A DNA stretch of 64,000 bases from a bacterium (lineage in GTDB: Bacteria; Pseudomonadota; Alphaproteobacteria; Rhodobacterales; Rhodobacteraceae), in assembly GCA_016124195.1 (NCBI GenBank), contig WGOE01000002.1, forward strand, positions 62,001-126,000, given 5' to 3'. A program made the translations under genes and the position numbers. Shown here one piece after another: positions 25,276-34,198 of the stretch. The notes below the pieces were generated by a model. The model did not search any database. It had not been told where the DNA came from and saw only the letters and a program-made list of their open reading frames with translations. How positions within the stretch are numbered: the stretch's first letter is position 1; each line of letters begins with the position of its first letter.

Positions 25276-26016
25276 ATGTCAGGGCATTCCAAATGGTCGA
25301 CCATCAAGCACCGCAAAGGCAAGGCTGATGCGCTCCGCTCGAAGAGTTTTTCCAAGCTGAGCAAGGAAATCACGGTCGCGGCCAAGATGGGCATGCCCGA
25401 TCCGGACATGAACCCGCGCCTGCGTCTGGCGGTCAAGGCGGCCAAGGCGGCCTCGATGTCCAAGGACGTGATTGACCGCGCCATCAAGAAATCGCAGATG
25501 GGCGATGCGGCCGATTATACCGAGATGCGCTATGAAGGCTATGGCGTGAACGGCATCGCCATCATTGTCGAGGCGCTGACCGACAACCTCAACCGCACGG
25601 CCAGCGCTGTGCGCAGCTATTTCTCGAAATGCGGCGGCAATCTGGGTCAGACCGGCTCGGTCAGCCACAGCTTTGACCGGGTGGGTGAAATTTCCTACCC
25701 TGCCAGCGTGGGCTCGGCCGACGATGTGATGATGGCCGCACTCGAGGCCGGGGCGGACGATGTGGAATCGGACGAGGAAGGCCACTGGATCTATTGCGGC
25801 ATGGAGGATCTGTCCGCCGTTTCGGATGCGCTGGAAAAGGCGCTGGGGGAATCGACCGAGTCCAAGCTGATCTGGAAGCCGCAAAGCCGGACCGAGGTCG
25901 ATCTGGAAACCGCGCAAAAGCTGATGCGCCTGGTGGACATGCTGGAAGAGGATGACGACGTGCAGTCGGTCACCCACAACTTCGATATTCCAGAAGAGGT
26001 CGCAGCCCAGCTGTGA
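25276..26016 (+). CDS. yebC: YebC/PmpR family protein (TACO1-like)
   Basis: 246 residues, normal family length. The family is known both as DNA-binding regulator and, more recently, as a ribosome-associated factor easing translation. The signature start [21 protein letters not shown] is present, followed by the conserved [24 protein letters not shown] and [18 protein letters not shown], and an acidic C-terminal domain ([16 protein letters not shown]). Start at ATG 25276 from the family consensus. Preceded by the giant-gene terminator and followed by a small hairpin (AGGCCG/CGGCCT, 26022-26038). Confidence 0.93.
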   Translation: MSGHSKWSTIKHRKGKADALRSKSFSKLSKEITVAAKMGMPDPDMNPRLRLAVKAAKAASMSKDVIDRAIKKSQMGDAADYTEMRYEGYGVNGIAIIVEALTDNLNRTASAVRSYFSKCGGNLGQTGSVSHSFDRVGEISYPASVGSADDVMMAALEAGADDVESDEEGHWIYCGMEDLSAVSDALEKALGESTESKLIWKPQSRTEVDLETAQKLMRLVDMLEEDDDVQSVTHNFDIPEEVAAQL

Positions 26017-26021
26017 TCCGC

Positions 26022-26038
26022 AGGCCGTCAGGCGGCCT
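26022..26038 (+). terminator. Weak hairpin after yebC
   Basis: AGGCCG-TCAGG-CGGCCT begins six bases after the yebC stop. Short stem and no T tract, so only a candidate. Confidence 0.35.
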
Positions 26039-26112
26039 TGCGGCACGGGGGGCGGATGGGGCAGGTTGGCGCGGCGCCGGATCGTGCGGCGCCACGTGCA
26101 CATGAGGCCCTG

Positions 26113-26472
26113 ATGATCGCTGCCCTGCTTCCCTTGCTTTTGTGTCAACTGGTGGGCGAGGCGGTCAGCCGGGCGCTGCATCTGCCCTTGCCGGGGCCCG
26201 TGCTGGGGCTGATCCTGATGTTGGCGGGCTTCGCGCTCTGGCCGGGCTTGCTCAACCGGGTCCGGCCGCTGGCGCAGGGCTTTCTGGGCCATCTGTCGTT
26301 GTTGTTCGTTCCGGCCGGGGTGGGTGTGGTCGGCCATCTGGATGAGCTCAGCCGCACCGGCCTGCCGCTTTTGGTGGCGCTGGTGGTTTCGACCGTGCTG
26401 GCAATCACGGTGGGCGCGCTGACCTTCGCCGCCGTGGCGCGCTGGACGGGCAGCCGGGCGGATATCGAATGA
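26113..26472 (+). CDS. CidA/LrgA family membrane protein
   Basis: 119 residues with four hydrophobic segments: IAALLPLLLCQLVGEAVS, PGPVLGLILMLAGFALW, HLSLLFVPAGVGVVGH and VALVVSTVLAITVGAL. The motifs LPLPGPVLGL and SLLFVPAGVGV identify the LrgA/CidA family, small holin-like or antiholin-like proteins that pair with LrgB. ATG 26113 was chosen: it gives the normal length and has GAGG upstream. The stop overlaps the lrgB-like ATG (ATGA). In other bacteria the pair affects murein hydrolase activity or pyruvate/glycolate transport; which applies here is open. Confidence 0.88.
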   Translation: MIAALLPLLLCQLVGEAVSRALHLPLPGPVLGLILMLAGFALWPGLLNRVRPLAQGFLGHLSLLFVPAGVGVVGHLDELSRTGLPLLVALVVSTVLAITVGALTFAAVARWTGSRADIE

Positions 26473-27185
26473 CCGATTTCACCGAAATCTGGAGTTATCT
26501 GAGCCAGGGCCCCCTCTTGTGGCTGACCGCCACGATCGCGGCCTATGGGCTAGGCGATGCGGTCTACCGGGCGTCGGGGCGCAAGCCCTGGGTCAATCCA
26601 GTGCTGATCGCAGTGATCGTGCTGGGGTTCGTGCTTTGGGCCACGGCCACGCCTTACGCGCAGTATTTTGCCGGGGCGCAGTTCGTTCACTTCATGCTGG
26701 GGCCGGCGACAGTTTCACTGGCGCTGCCGATCTGGGACAGCCGCCATCACGTCAGGAAAGCCTTGCTGCCGATTGCGGCCGGGCTGCTGGCCGGGTCGGC
26801 CACGGCGGTCGGGTCTGCGCTGGGTCTGGCCTATGCCTTGGGCATCAGGGGCGAGACGCTGATCTCGCTGGCGCCGAAATCGGCCACGGCGCCGGTGGCC
26901 CTGGGCATATCCGAGGCACTGGGCGGATCGCCCACGCTGACGGCGGTTCTTGTGATCCTGACCGGGATCACCGGGGCCGTGGTGGCGACGCCCTTGCTGA
27001 ACAGGCTGGGCTTGAAGGATTGGCGGGCGCGTGGCTTTGCGGTGGGCGTGGCCGCGCATGGCATCGGCACCGCGCGGGCCTTGCAGGTCAATCCGGTGGC
27101 GGGGGCTTTCGCCGGGCTGGGCATGGGGCTCAACGCGGTGCTGACGTCCTTTCTGGCGCCGGCCGTGCTGCACTGGTTCTTGTGA
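26469..27185 (+). CDS. LrgB/CidB family membrane protein
   Basis: 238 residues, multiple membrane segments. LrgB markers are MLGPATVSLALPIW, SLAPKSATAPVALGISEALGG and GVAAHGIGTARALQVNPVAGAFAGLGMGLNAV. It forms an obligate-looking pair with the LrgA-like gene through an ATGA overlap. The gene ends two bases before the end of the opposing RND pump gene, so the two transcripts converge with essentially no spacer. Confidence 0.92.
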   Translation: MTDFTEIWSYLSQGPLLWLTATIAAYGLGDAVYRASGRKPWVNPVLIAVIVLGFVLWATATPYAQYFAGAQFVHFMLGPATVSLALPIWDSRHHVRKALLPIAAGLLAGSATAVGSALGLAYALGIRGETLISLAPKSATAPVALGISEALGGSPTLTAVLVILTGITGAVVATPLLNRLGLKDWRARGFAVGVAAHGIGTARALQVNPVAGAFAGLGMGLNAVLTSFLAPAVLHWFL

Positions 27186-27186
27186 G

Positions 27187-30100
27187 TTACGCTTCGGGCT
27201 CGGCCTTCACGCGGAAGACGGCGCAGTAAAGGGCCGGGGCGAACAGAAGGGTGATCAGCGTGCCCGCGATGATGCCGCCCATCATCGCATAGGCCATCGG
27301 ACCCCAGAACACCTGGCGCGAGATGGGGATCAGCGCAAGGCTCGCCGCCGCCGCCGTCAACAGGATCGGCCGCGCCCGGCTGTCGGCAGCGTGAAACACC
27401 GCCTGCCAGCGTGTCAGGCCATGGGCCAGCTGCACCTCGATCTCGTTGATCAGGATGATCGCGTTGCGGATCAGGATGCCGATCAGCGCCAGCACGCCCA
27501 GAATGGCCACAAAGCCCAAGGGCGCACCCGACGGCAACAGTGCGGCCACCACACCGATCAGGCCCAATGGCGCCACGGCCAGCGCCACGAACATCAGCCG
27601 GAAGCTTTGCACCTGCACCATCACCAGCGTCAGCATGACCAGCAGCATCACCGGCACCACGGCCACGATGGGCGCCTGGCTTTCGGCGCTGGATTCGACG
27701 GTGCCCGCCACCTCGACCCGGTAGCCGGCGGGCAGGGTGGCGGCAAAGCGGTCGATGGAGGGCGTCAGGGCGGTGACGATGGTGGCGGGCTGGTCCCTGG
27801 TGGCCAGCGTCGCCTTGACCGTGATCGTCGGCGTGCGGTTGCGCTGGTAGATCACCGGCTGTTCGGTCGTCCACTCGATCCGGGCGAAGCTTTGCAGCGG
27901 GATGGGCTTGCCGGCGGCATTGCCCAGTTGCAGCCCTTCAAGCCCTGCCAGCGAGGCGCGGTCGTCATCCGATCCGCGCGCCACCACCTTGATCAGCATC
28001 AGCCCGTCGCGCAGCTTGGTCACGCTGACCCCGTCATAGAGCGCGTTCAGCGCCTGCGCGACATCGGTCTGGGTCAGGCCCAACTGGCGCAGCTTGTCCT
28101 GATCCAGCACGACGCGGGCGACGCGCACCGGTTCGTTCCATTCCAGCGAGATGTTTTGCAGCCGGCTGTCCCCCGCCAGCACGGCGGCCAGATCGCGGGC
28201 ATGATCGCGCAGGGTGACCGGATCGGGGCCCGAGATGCGGTACTGCACGGGCTTGCCGACCGGCGGCCCGAGTTCAAGATATTTGGCAAAGACCTCTACC
28301 CCTACCAGACCCTTGGCAAAATCCTGCACCGCCGCCTTCAACGCATCGCGCGCGGCAAGGTCGGGCGTCAGGATCACGATCTGCCCGGTGTTGGGCCCGG
28401 GCGTGGGAATATCCAGCGCCAGCACGAAGCGCGGCGCGGTGCGCCCGACATAGGTCGACCAATAGGTCGCCTCGGGCCGGGTCTTGAGCCAATCCTCCAG
28501 CCGGGTCATTGCCTGATCGGTGGCTGCAAAGGCAGCATTCTCGCGCAGCGTGACATCCAGGATCAACTCTGGCCGGTCAGAGGTCGGAAAGAACTGCTGT
28601 TCGACGAATTTCATTCCGAAAATCGACAGGCCAAAGACCGCGACCGTGACCCCGATGGTCAGCCACTTCGCCCGCATCGCCCAGACCAGCACGCGCTGAT
28701 AGGCCCTGCGGAACCGGCCTGGCTCGGCCGAATGGTGGGGCAGGGACCTTGGCAGCAGGGTCGTGCCCAGGATGGGCGCGAAAAGCACCGCCACGACCCA
28801 GGACAGCACCAGCGAAATCGCAATCACGTAGAACAGCGAGATCGTGTATTCCCCCGCCTGCGAATTGTTCAGCCCGATCGGGATGAACCCCGCCACGGTG
28901 ACCAGCGTGCCGGTCAGCATGGGGGCGGCAATCGAGGTCCAGGCGTAAGAGGCGGCCTTCTTCAGGTCATCCCCCGCCTCGAGCCTAGAGATCATCGTCT
29001 CGATCGAGATCATCGCGTCATCGACCAGAAGCCCAAGTGCTATGATCAGGGCGCCCAGCGAGATGCGCTGCAAGGTGATGCCCATCACATCCATCACCAC
29101 GAAGGTCAGCGCCAGAACCAGCGGGATGGCCAGCGTCACCACCAGTCCGGCCCTGACGCCCAGCGAGACGAAGGACACCGCCAGCACGATCACCACCGCC
29201 TCGACCAGCGCGCGCAGGAAATGGTTGACCGATTCCTCGACCACCACGGGCTGATCGGCGACCTTGTGCGCCTCGATCCCCACCGGCAGCTTGGCCGCCT
29301 CTTCGGCCATCAGGGCGTCAAGCTTCTTGCCGAAGTCGAGGATATTGCCGCCCTTGCGCATGCCGATGATCAGCTCGATGGCGGGCTGGCCCTTGTAACG
29401 GATCAGGCTGTCGGGCGGGTCCTGGTAGCCAGAGGTGACGTTGGCCACATCCGACAGGGCGAAAAAGGTGTTGCCGACCCGCAGGTTGGTATCGGCCAGC
29501 GCCTCGGGCGAGGTGAACTGGCCCGTGACCCGCACCAGCACCTGCTCCACCCCGGTCTGCACGATACCCGAGGGCACGATGGCGTTCTGCTTGGCCAGGG
29601 TGTTCAGCACCGCCGCCTGATCCAGCCCGAGGGCGGCAAGCTTGCGCGCCGAAAACTCCAGATGCACGACCTGGGCCTGCGTGCCGATCAGTTCGACCTT
29701 GCCGGCGTCATCCAGATGCAGGACGGCCGACCTTATGTCCTCGACCCGGTCCTGCACCTCGCGCGGGGAAAATCCGTCCGAGGTGAAGGCATAGATGCTG
29801 CCATAGACATCACCGAAATCGTCGTTGAAGCTGAACCCGGCGAATTCGTCGGGGAAATCGCCCCGGATATCCGACATCATGTTGCGGACCTTGGCCCAGA
29901 CCGTCGGCAGCGTGGCGGTGGGCGTGTCGTCGCGCAGTTCGACATAGACCACCGACCGGCCCGGGAAAGTGACCGACCGGGTGCGCTTGAGGCTGTCAAG
30001 CTCCTGCAGCTTTTTCTCGATGCGGTCGGTGACCTGGGTCACGGTCTCTTCGGCCGTGGCGCCGGGCAGGGCGGCGGAAACGATCATGGTCTTGATGGCA

Positions 30101-30228
30101 AAGGACGGGTCTTCCTCGCGGCCAAGCGCGAAGTAGGACAGCGCCCCGGTCAGAAGCGAGACGATGATCAGGAACCACACCAGCGAGCGGTGGCGCAGCG
30201 CCCAGTCCGACAGGTTGAAGCCGCTCAT
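27187..30228 (-). CDS. RND-type efflux pump inner-membrane subunit
   Basis: Proton-driven exporter, 1013 residues, close to the usual length. Twelve membrane segments with two large periplasmic loops are expected. Visible are the first helix region WALRHRSLVWFLIIVSLLTGALSYF, the porter-domain start TMIVSAALPGATAEETVTQVTDRIE, and the central helix-4 motif LGLLVDDAMISIE with the proton-relay aspartates. It is the AcrB/MdtB-like heavy group found with two adaptors. The start overlaps the stop of the adaptor gene (ATGA, 30225-30228). No outer-membrane channel gene lies in the operon, so it probably borrows a TolC-type protein encoded elsewhere. Substrate unknown. Confidence 0.92.
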   Translation of the reverse strand: MSGFNLSDWALRHRSLVWFLIIVSLLTGALSYFALGREEDPSFAIKTMIVSAALPGATAEETVTQVTDRIEKKLQELDSLKRTRSVTFPGRSVVYVELRDDTPTATLPTVWAKVRNMMSDIRGDFPDEFAGFSFNDDFGDVYGSIYAFTSDGFSPREVQDRVEDIRSAVLHLDDAGKVELIGTQAQVVHLEFSARKLAALGLDQAAVLNTLAKQNAIVPSGIVQTGVEQVLVRVTGQFTSPEALADTNLRVGNTFFALSDVANVTSGYQDPPDSLIRYKGQPAIELIIGMRKGGNILDFGKKLDALMAEEAAKLPVGIEAHKVADQPVVVEESVNHFLRALVEAVVIVLAVSFVSLGVRAGLVVTLAIPLVLALTFVVMDVMGITLQRISLGALIIALGLLVDDAMISIETMISRLEAGDDLKKAASYAWTSIAAPMLTGTLVTVAGFIPIGLNNSQAGEYTISLFYVIAISLVLSWVVAVLFAPILGTTLLPRSLPHHSAEPGRFRRAYQRVLVWAMRAKWLTIGVTVAVFGLSIFGMKFVEQQFFPTSDRPELILDVTLRENAAFAATDQAMTRLEDWLKTRPEATYWSTYVGRTAPRFVLALDIPTPGPNTGQIVILTPDLAARDALKAAVQDFAKGLVGVEVFAKYLELGPPVGKPVQYRISGPDPVTLRDHARDLAAVLAGDSRLQNISLEWNEPVRVARVVLDQDKLRQLGLTQTDVAQALNALYDGVSVTKLRDGLMLIKVVARGSDDDRASLAGLEGLQLGNAAGKPIPLQSFARIEWTTEQPVIYQRNRTPTITVKATLATRDQPATIVTALTPSIDRFAATLPAGYRVEVAGTVESSAESQAPIVAVVPVMLLVMLTLVMVQVQSFRLMFVALAVAPLGLIGVVAALLPSGAPLGFVAILGVLALIGILIRNAIILINEIEVQLAHGLTRWQAVFHAADSRARPILLTAAAASLALIPISRQVFWGPMAYAMMGGIIAGTLITLLFAPALYCAVFRVKAEPEA

Positions 30229-31271
30229 CCCGCGATCCTTTCGCCCAGAACCTGTCCCTCGGTCAGGCTGTGCACGCCCTTGACGGCAACCTCGTCGCCC
30301 GGTGCCACGCCCGAGGTGATGATCACCCGGTCGCCCAGCCGCCCCCCCAGTGTGACGGCCACCTGATGCGCGGTCCGTTCGCCCGGAGCGATGCGCCAGA
30401 CCATCGGCGCCTGATCGGTGCCGGTAATCGCCGCAGCCGGCACGGTCATCACCGGGGCGGGTGTGGCGGCCAGTTCGGCGCTGATCAGGGCGCCGATCCG
30501 GTAAATCTCGGGCGCCTCGGGCAGGGTCACGCGGATGCGGCGGCTGCGGGTCGAGGCATCGGCGACAGGCTCGATCAGGCGCAGCGTGCCGGTCAGGGTC
30601 GGCGCATTTGGCATCCGGGCGCGCAGGGTGAATTTCTGGCCGGGCGACAAGAGGCTCAGGAACTCGGCCGGCACATCCAGCACCGCCTCGCGCCCGGTCA
30701 GCGAGGCCAGCGTCAGGACCGGCGTGCCGGCGGAGACCACCGCGCCCGCCTGGCCCTGAACCGACAGGACCACGCCGTCATTGGGCGCGGTCAGCGTGCC
30801 AAAGCCCGCCGCATCGCGCGCCCGGGCCAGACCGGCCGCCGCCGATTGCACCTGCGCTGCGGCGGCATCGCTGCCGCGCTGCGCGTTCTGCAAGGTCTCG
30901 GTCGAGGCGACGCCGCGCCTGGCCAGTTCCTGCGCGCGGGTCAGGCTTTGCGCTGCGACATCGGCCGCCGTACGCGCCGCGGTCAGGGCGGCCTCTGCCG
31001 CATCGACATCTTCTTGCAAGGTGATCTGGTCCAGCGTGGCCAGCACCTGCCCGGCCTTTACGCGGTCGCCGGCCGAGACGGGCAGGGTGGCGATGCGGCC
31101 CGCGGTCTGAAAGGCCAGAACCGTGCTGGTTTCGGCCGCGATCACGCCGGTAAAGCTGCGCTGCCGGGTCGGATCGGCGGTGACGATTTCCGAGACGACG
31201 GGGCGCGGCGCCTGTTGCGCAAAGGTCGGCAGGGCAAGGGCCAGCAGCACGGGCAAAAGCCAGCGGTTCAT
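30225..31271 (-). CDS. RND efflux periplasmic adaptor (second adaptor)
   Basis: 348-residue membrane-fusion protein with a Sec signal (LLPVLLALALPTFAQQ). Barrel-sandwich halves flank a hairpin of coiled coils: GRIATLPVSAGDRVKAGQVLATLD, then the Ala/Gln-rich helices, then GFGTLTAPNDGVVLSVQGQAGAV-type return strand and the membrane-proximal GDRVIITSGVAPGDEVAVKG. ATG 31271 overlaps the TGA of the first adaptor gene and its own stop overlaps the pump gene, so three proteins are translationally coupled. Confidence 0.9.
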   Translation of the reverse strand: MNRWLLPVLLALALPTFAQQAPRPVVSEIVTADPTRQRSFTGVIAAETSTVLAFQTAGRIATLPVSAGDRVKAGQVLATLDQITLQEDVDAAEAALTAARTAADVAAQSLTRAQELARRGVASTETLQNAQRGSDAAAAQVQSAAAGLARARDAAGFGTLTAPNDGVVLSVQGQAGAVVSAGTPVLTLASLTGREAVLDVPAEFLSLLSPGQKFTLRARMPNAPTLTGTLRLIEPVADASTRSRRIRVTLPEAPEIYRIGALISAELAATPAPVMTVPAAAITGTDQAPMVWRIAPGERTAHQVAVTLGGRLGDRVIITSGVAPGDEVAVKGVHSLTEGQVLGERIAG

Positions 31272-32332
31272 GGCGCGACCTCCGCCTTGGCCACGACCCG
31301 GCCGGGGTACAGCATCTGCGACCCCGCGCCCACCACCAGATCGCCGGGCTTGAGGCCCGATCCGATCGTCACATCCTCGGCACCAAAGCCCGCGATGGCG
31401 ACCTGCGTCAGATGCACCGCCATGGTGGCGGGGTCCACCGTCCAGACCGCGGGCCCCGCCGCCGTCGAGGTCAGCGCAGCCGAGGGCACGCGGATGGCTG
31501 GCGGGTCTTCGATTGGCAGATGCCCGACCACCGCCGCCCCCAAGAGCAGATCGGCCCCCGGTGGTGTTATGACCAGCGCCTTGACCCGCACCGTGGCGGT
31601 GGCGGCATCGACCACCGGCGCGGCATCGGTCAGCCGCGCCTGCAGCACCACATCGGGCCGGTCGATCAGCGTCAGGGTCAGGGCATGGCCCATATAGGGG
31701 CCGATATCGGCGGAATCGGGGGCCAGAAAAACCGCCTCGCGCGCGGCCTCGGCGGCGAGCGTCAGCACGGTCTGTCCTGCCGCCACGACCTGCCCGGGAT
31801 CGGCGCTGCGCGCGGTCACCACGGCGGCAACCGATGCCAGAAGCACGGTGTCCTTCACTGTCGCCTCGGCCTTTTTCACCTCCGCCGCGGCCTGGTCGTG
31901 CTGGCCCTGCGCCAGGGCCAGCGCCTGGGCGGCTGTGTCCAATTCCGCCCTTGTGGCCACGCCGCTGTCCACCAGCCCCTGGATGCGCTGATACGAACTG
32001 GTGGCCTGCAGCAGCGCCGCCTCGGCACCCGACAGGCTGGCCTCGGCGGCGCGGCGCGCGGCCTCGGCCTGGCTGGCATCCAGCCTCGCGAGTTCCTGGC
32101 CCGGTGTCACGCGGTCGCCGGTCCGCACTGAAACCGACATCAGCCGCCCGCCATCGCGAAACGAGGTCGGCACGCTGTCCTTGGCCTCGAGCGTGCCGGC
32201 CAGCACATATTCGGTGTGGCGCGGCGTCAGGGCGGCGGTGACGATCTGCACGGCCAGAGGCGTCTCGGCCTGCAAGGCACTTGCGCCAAAAAGCGCTACA
32301 AGAGGCCAGATGAGCAAAGCACGGCTTGGCAT
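31268..32332 (-). CDS. RND efflux periplasmic adaptor (first adaptor)
   Basis: 354 residues, signal peptide ALLIWPLVALFGASALQA, then the adaptor pattern GGRLMSVSVRTGDRVTPGQELARLD, a coiled-coil hairpin (AEAARRAAEASLSGAEAALL and following) and a C-terminal GLKPGDLVVGAGSQMLYPG. It differs clearly from the second adaptor, so the two likely form mixed hexamers as in other paired-adaptor systems. ATG 32332 is preferred over GTG 32341 because of the AAAGG site eight bases upstream. First gene of the three-gene efflux operon. Confidence 0.9.
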   Translation of the reverse strand: MPSRALLIWPLVALFGASALQAETPLAVQIVTAALTPRHTEYVLAGTLEAKDSVPTSFRDGGRLMSVSVRTGDRVTPGQELARLDASQAEAARRAAEASLSGAEAALLQATSSYQRIQGLVDSGVATRAELDTAAQALALAQGQHDQAAAEVKKAEATVKDTVLLASVAAVVTARSADPGQVVAAGQTVLTLAAEAAREAVFLAPDSADIGPYMGHALTLTLIDRPDVVLQARLTDAAPVVDAATATVRVKALVITPPGADLLLGAAVVGHLPIEDPPAIRVPSAALTSTAAGPAVWTVDPATMAVHLTQVAIAGFGAEDVTIGSGLKPGDLVVGAGSQMLYPGRVVAKAEVAP

Positions 32333-32441
32333 GGCGGGCACCTTTGCACCTGCGGGGGACCAAAGCCCCGTCTATCGCGGCAATGTGACAATCTTGCCGG
32401 GATCACCCGTTGTGGCAAGCGCAAGAAAAGCCCCGACCCTG

Positions 32442-32458
32442 CCTGACGCCGCGTCAGG
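32442..32458. promoter_or_regulatory. Palindrome in the divergent efflux/MFS promoter region
   Basis: CCTGACG-CCG-CGTCAGG, a perfect 7-base inverted repeat roughly midway in the 222-base gap between the RND operon and the MFS gene. It could be an operator for a TetR- or MarR-type regulator shared by both exporters; no regulator gene is adjacent. Confidence 0.4.
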
Positions 32459-32554
32459 GTCCTTGCGCACAAGACCATTGCCCGGATCATGGTCAGACTT
32501 GCCGCCCCGGTCGCATCTTCGTATCGATAGGCCAAGCCCGGAAGGAGAACGCTC

Positions 32555-34198
32555 ATGCCGCAGGTCACCTCTACCCTGACGCTGTTTCGCAATCCGACCT
32601 TCCGCATGCTCTGGGTCGCGGCGCTGGCCTCGAACTTCGGCGGGCTGGTGCAGGGGGTGGGCGCGGCCTGGATGATGACCACGCTGTCGGGCTCGGAAAG
32701 CATGGTGGCGCTGGTTCAGGCCTCGGTCACGCTGCCCATCATGATCTTTTCGCTGCTGGCCGGGGTATTCGCCGACAGCTACGACCGGCGCAAGGTGATG
32801 CTGACGGCCCAGATCTTCATGCTGGTCGTGTCGGTCGGCCTGTCGGTCATGGCGGTCGAGGGGTGGCTGACGCCCTGGCTGTTGCTGGCCTTCACCTTCC
32901 TGATCGGTTGCGGCACGGCCCTGCACAACCCGTCCTGGCAAGCCTCGATGGGCGACATCGTCACGCGCGACGAATTGTCGGCGGCGGTGTCGCTGAATTC
33001 GGTCGGCTTCAACCTGATGCGCAGCGTAGGGCCGGCGGCGGGCGGGGTGATCGTGGCCTTTGCCGGGGCGGGGGCGGCCTTTGGTGTCAATGCGGCGAGC
33101 TATATCGCCATCATCGCGGCGCTGTTGCTCTGGCACCCGAGCCTGCCCAAGCGCCCCCTGCCGCGCGAACCTTTGGGCAGCGCCTTTGCGGCCGGCCTGC
33201 GCTATGTCGGCATGTCGCCCAACCTGTTGAAGGTGATCCTGCGCGGCACGGTCTTCGGCTTTTCGGCGGTGGCGATCCTGGCCCTTCTGCCGCTGATCGT
33301 GCGCGAGGTTCTTGGCGGCAGCGCGCTGACCTACGGCGTCCTTCTGGGCTGTTTCGGGCTGGGGGCGGTGGCGGGTGCCTTCCTGAACGCCCGGCTGCGC
33401 GCCCGTTTTCATAACGAAGCGATCACGCGGGCGGCCTTCGTCGCCTTCGGTCTGGGCTGCGTCGTGCTGGCGTTGAGCCACAGCGAGGTGATCTCGGGGC
33501 TTGCGTTGCTCTGCGCCGGCGGGGCCTGGGTGATCGCGCTGTCGCTGTTCAACGTGACGGTGCAGTTGTCCACGCCGCGCTGGGTGGTGGGGCGGGCGCT
33601 GGCGCTGTATCAGACCGGCGTTTTCGGCGGGATGGCGGCGGGCAGCTGGCTCTGGGGCGTGATGGCGGAAAGCCAGGGCTCCAGCGGGGCGATGCTGGCC
33701 GCGGCCGGTGTCCTGGGGCTCGGGGCGCTGATCGGTCTTCTGGCGCCCTTGCCCGATCTGGGGCCGGCCAACCTCGACCCGCTCAACCGCTTTCAGGAGC
33801 CGCCCCTGCGGCTGGACATCCGCCAGCGCAGCGGCCCGATCATGATCCTGGTCGATTACCAGATCGCCCAGGGCGATGTGCCAGAGTTTCTGGCGGCGAT
33901 GGCCGAACGCCGCCGCATCCGCATCCGCAACGGCGCGCAGCAGTGGGCGCTACTGCGCGATCTGGAAAAGCCCGAGGTCTGGACCGAAACCTACCACGTG
34001 CCGACCTGGGTCGAATATGTCCGCCACCACGAACGCCACACGCAGGCCGATGCCGAGGTGAGCGACCGGCTGCGCGCCCTGCACCGCGGCGCGATCAGCC
34101 CCGTGGTGCACCGGATGATCGAGCGGCAGGCCATCTCGGTCTTTGACGACATGCCGCTGAAGCCGGGTGAGGCCGACCCGCCTCAGATCTCGTCGTAA
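32555..34198 (+). CDS. MFS exporter (EntS-like) with C-terminal alpha/beta-barrel extension
   Basis: 547 residues. The first 400 or so are an MFS permease with twelve hydrophobic segments; the intracellular loop motif GVFADSYDRRKVML and QVTSTLTLFRNPTFRMLWVA start are typical of the MFS_3/enterobactin-exporter group. After the last helix, from about residue 425, a soluble domain of about 120 residues begins (IMILVDYQIAQGDVPEFL) with RWALLRD-like and ETYHVPTWVEYVRHHERHT segments resembling a monooxygenase-like dimeric barrel. This fusion recurs in the family. Its last 16 bases overlap the end of the opposing permease gene. Substrate unknown. Confidence 0.88.
   Translation: MPQVTSTLTLFRNPTFRMLWVAALASNFGGLVQGVGAAWMMTTLSGSESMVALVQASVTLPIMIFSLLAGVFADSYDRRKVMLTAQIFMLVVSVGLSVMAVEGWLTPWLLLAFTFLIGCGTALHNPSWQASMGDIVTRDELSAAVSLNSVGFNLMRSVGPAAGGVIVAFAGAGAAFGVNAASYIAIIAALLLWHPSLPKRPLPREPLGSAFAAGLRYVGMSPNLLKVILRGTVFGFSAVAILALLPLIVREVLGGSALTYGVLLGCFGLGAVAGAFLNARLRARFHNEAITRAAFVAFGLGCVVLALSHSEVISGLALLCAGGAWVIALSLFNVTVQLSTPRWVVGRALALYQTGVFGGMAAGSWLWGVMAESQGSSGAMLAAAGVLGLGALIGLLAPLPDLGPANLDPLNRFQEPPLRLDIRQRSGPIMILVDYQIAQGDVPEFLAAMAERRRIRIRNGAQQWALLRDLEKPEVWTETYHVPTWVEYVRHHERHTQADAEVSDRLRALHRGAISPVVHRMIERQAISVFDDMPLKPGEADPPQISS

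Noticed and set aside
20817-25487. A 1556-codon open frame on the minus strand opposite the giant kinase-like gene
   Set aside because: It has no recognisable domain, is rich in Arg/Gly/Leu/His typical of antisense frames in high-GC DNA, and runs past the kinase gene into yebC. The plus-strand frame has coherent motifs.
27391-30366. A 991-codon plus-strand frame opposite the RND pump gene
   Set aside because: Low-complexity His/Gln/Arg-rich translation with no domain; shadow of the pump gene.
30225-32363. A single 712-residue adaptor fusion
   Set aside because: The first half is a frame-shadow of the first adaptor gene; the real second adaptor starts at ATG 31271 with a signal peptide.
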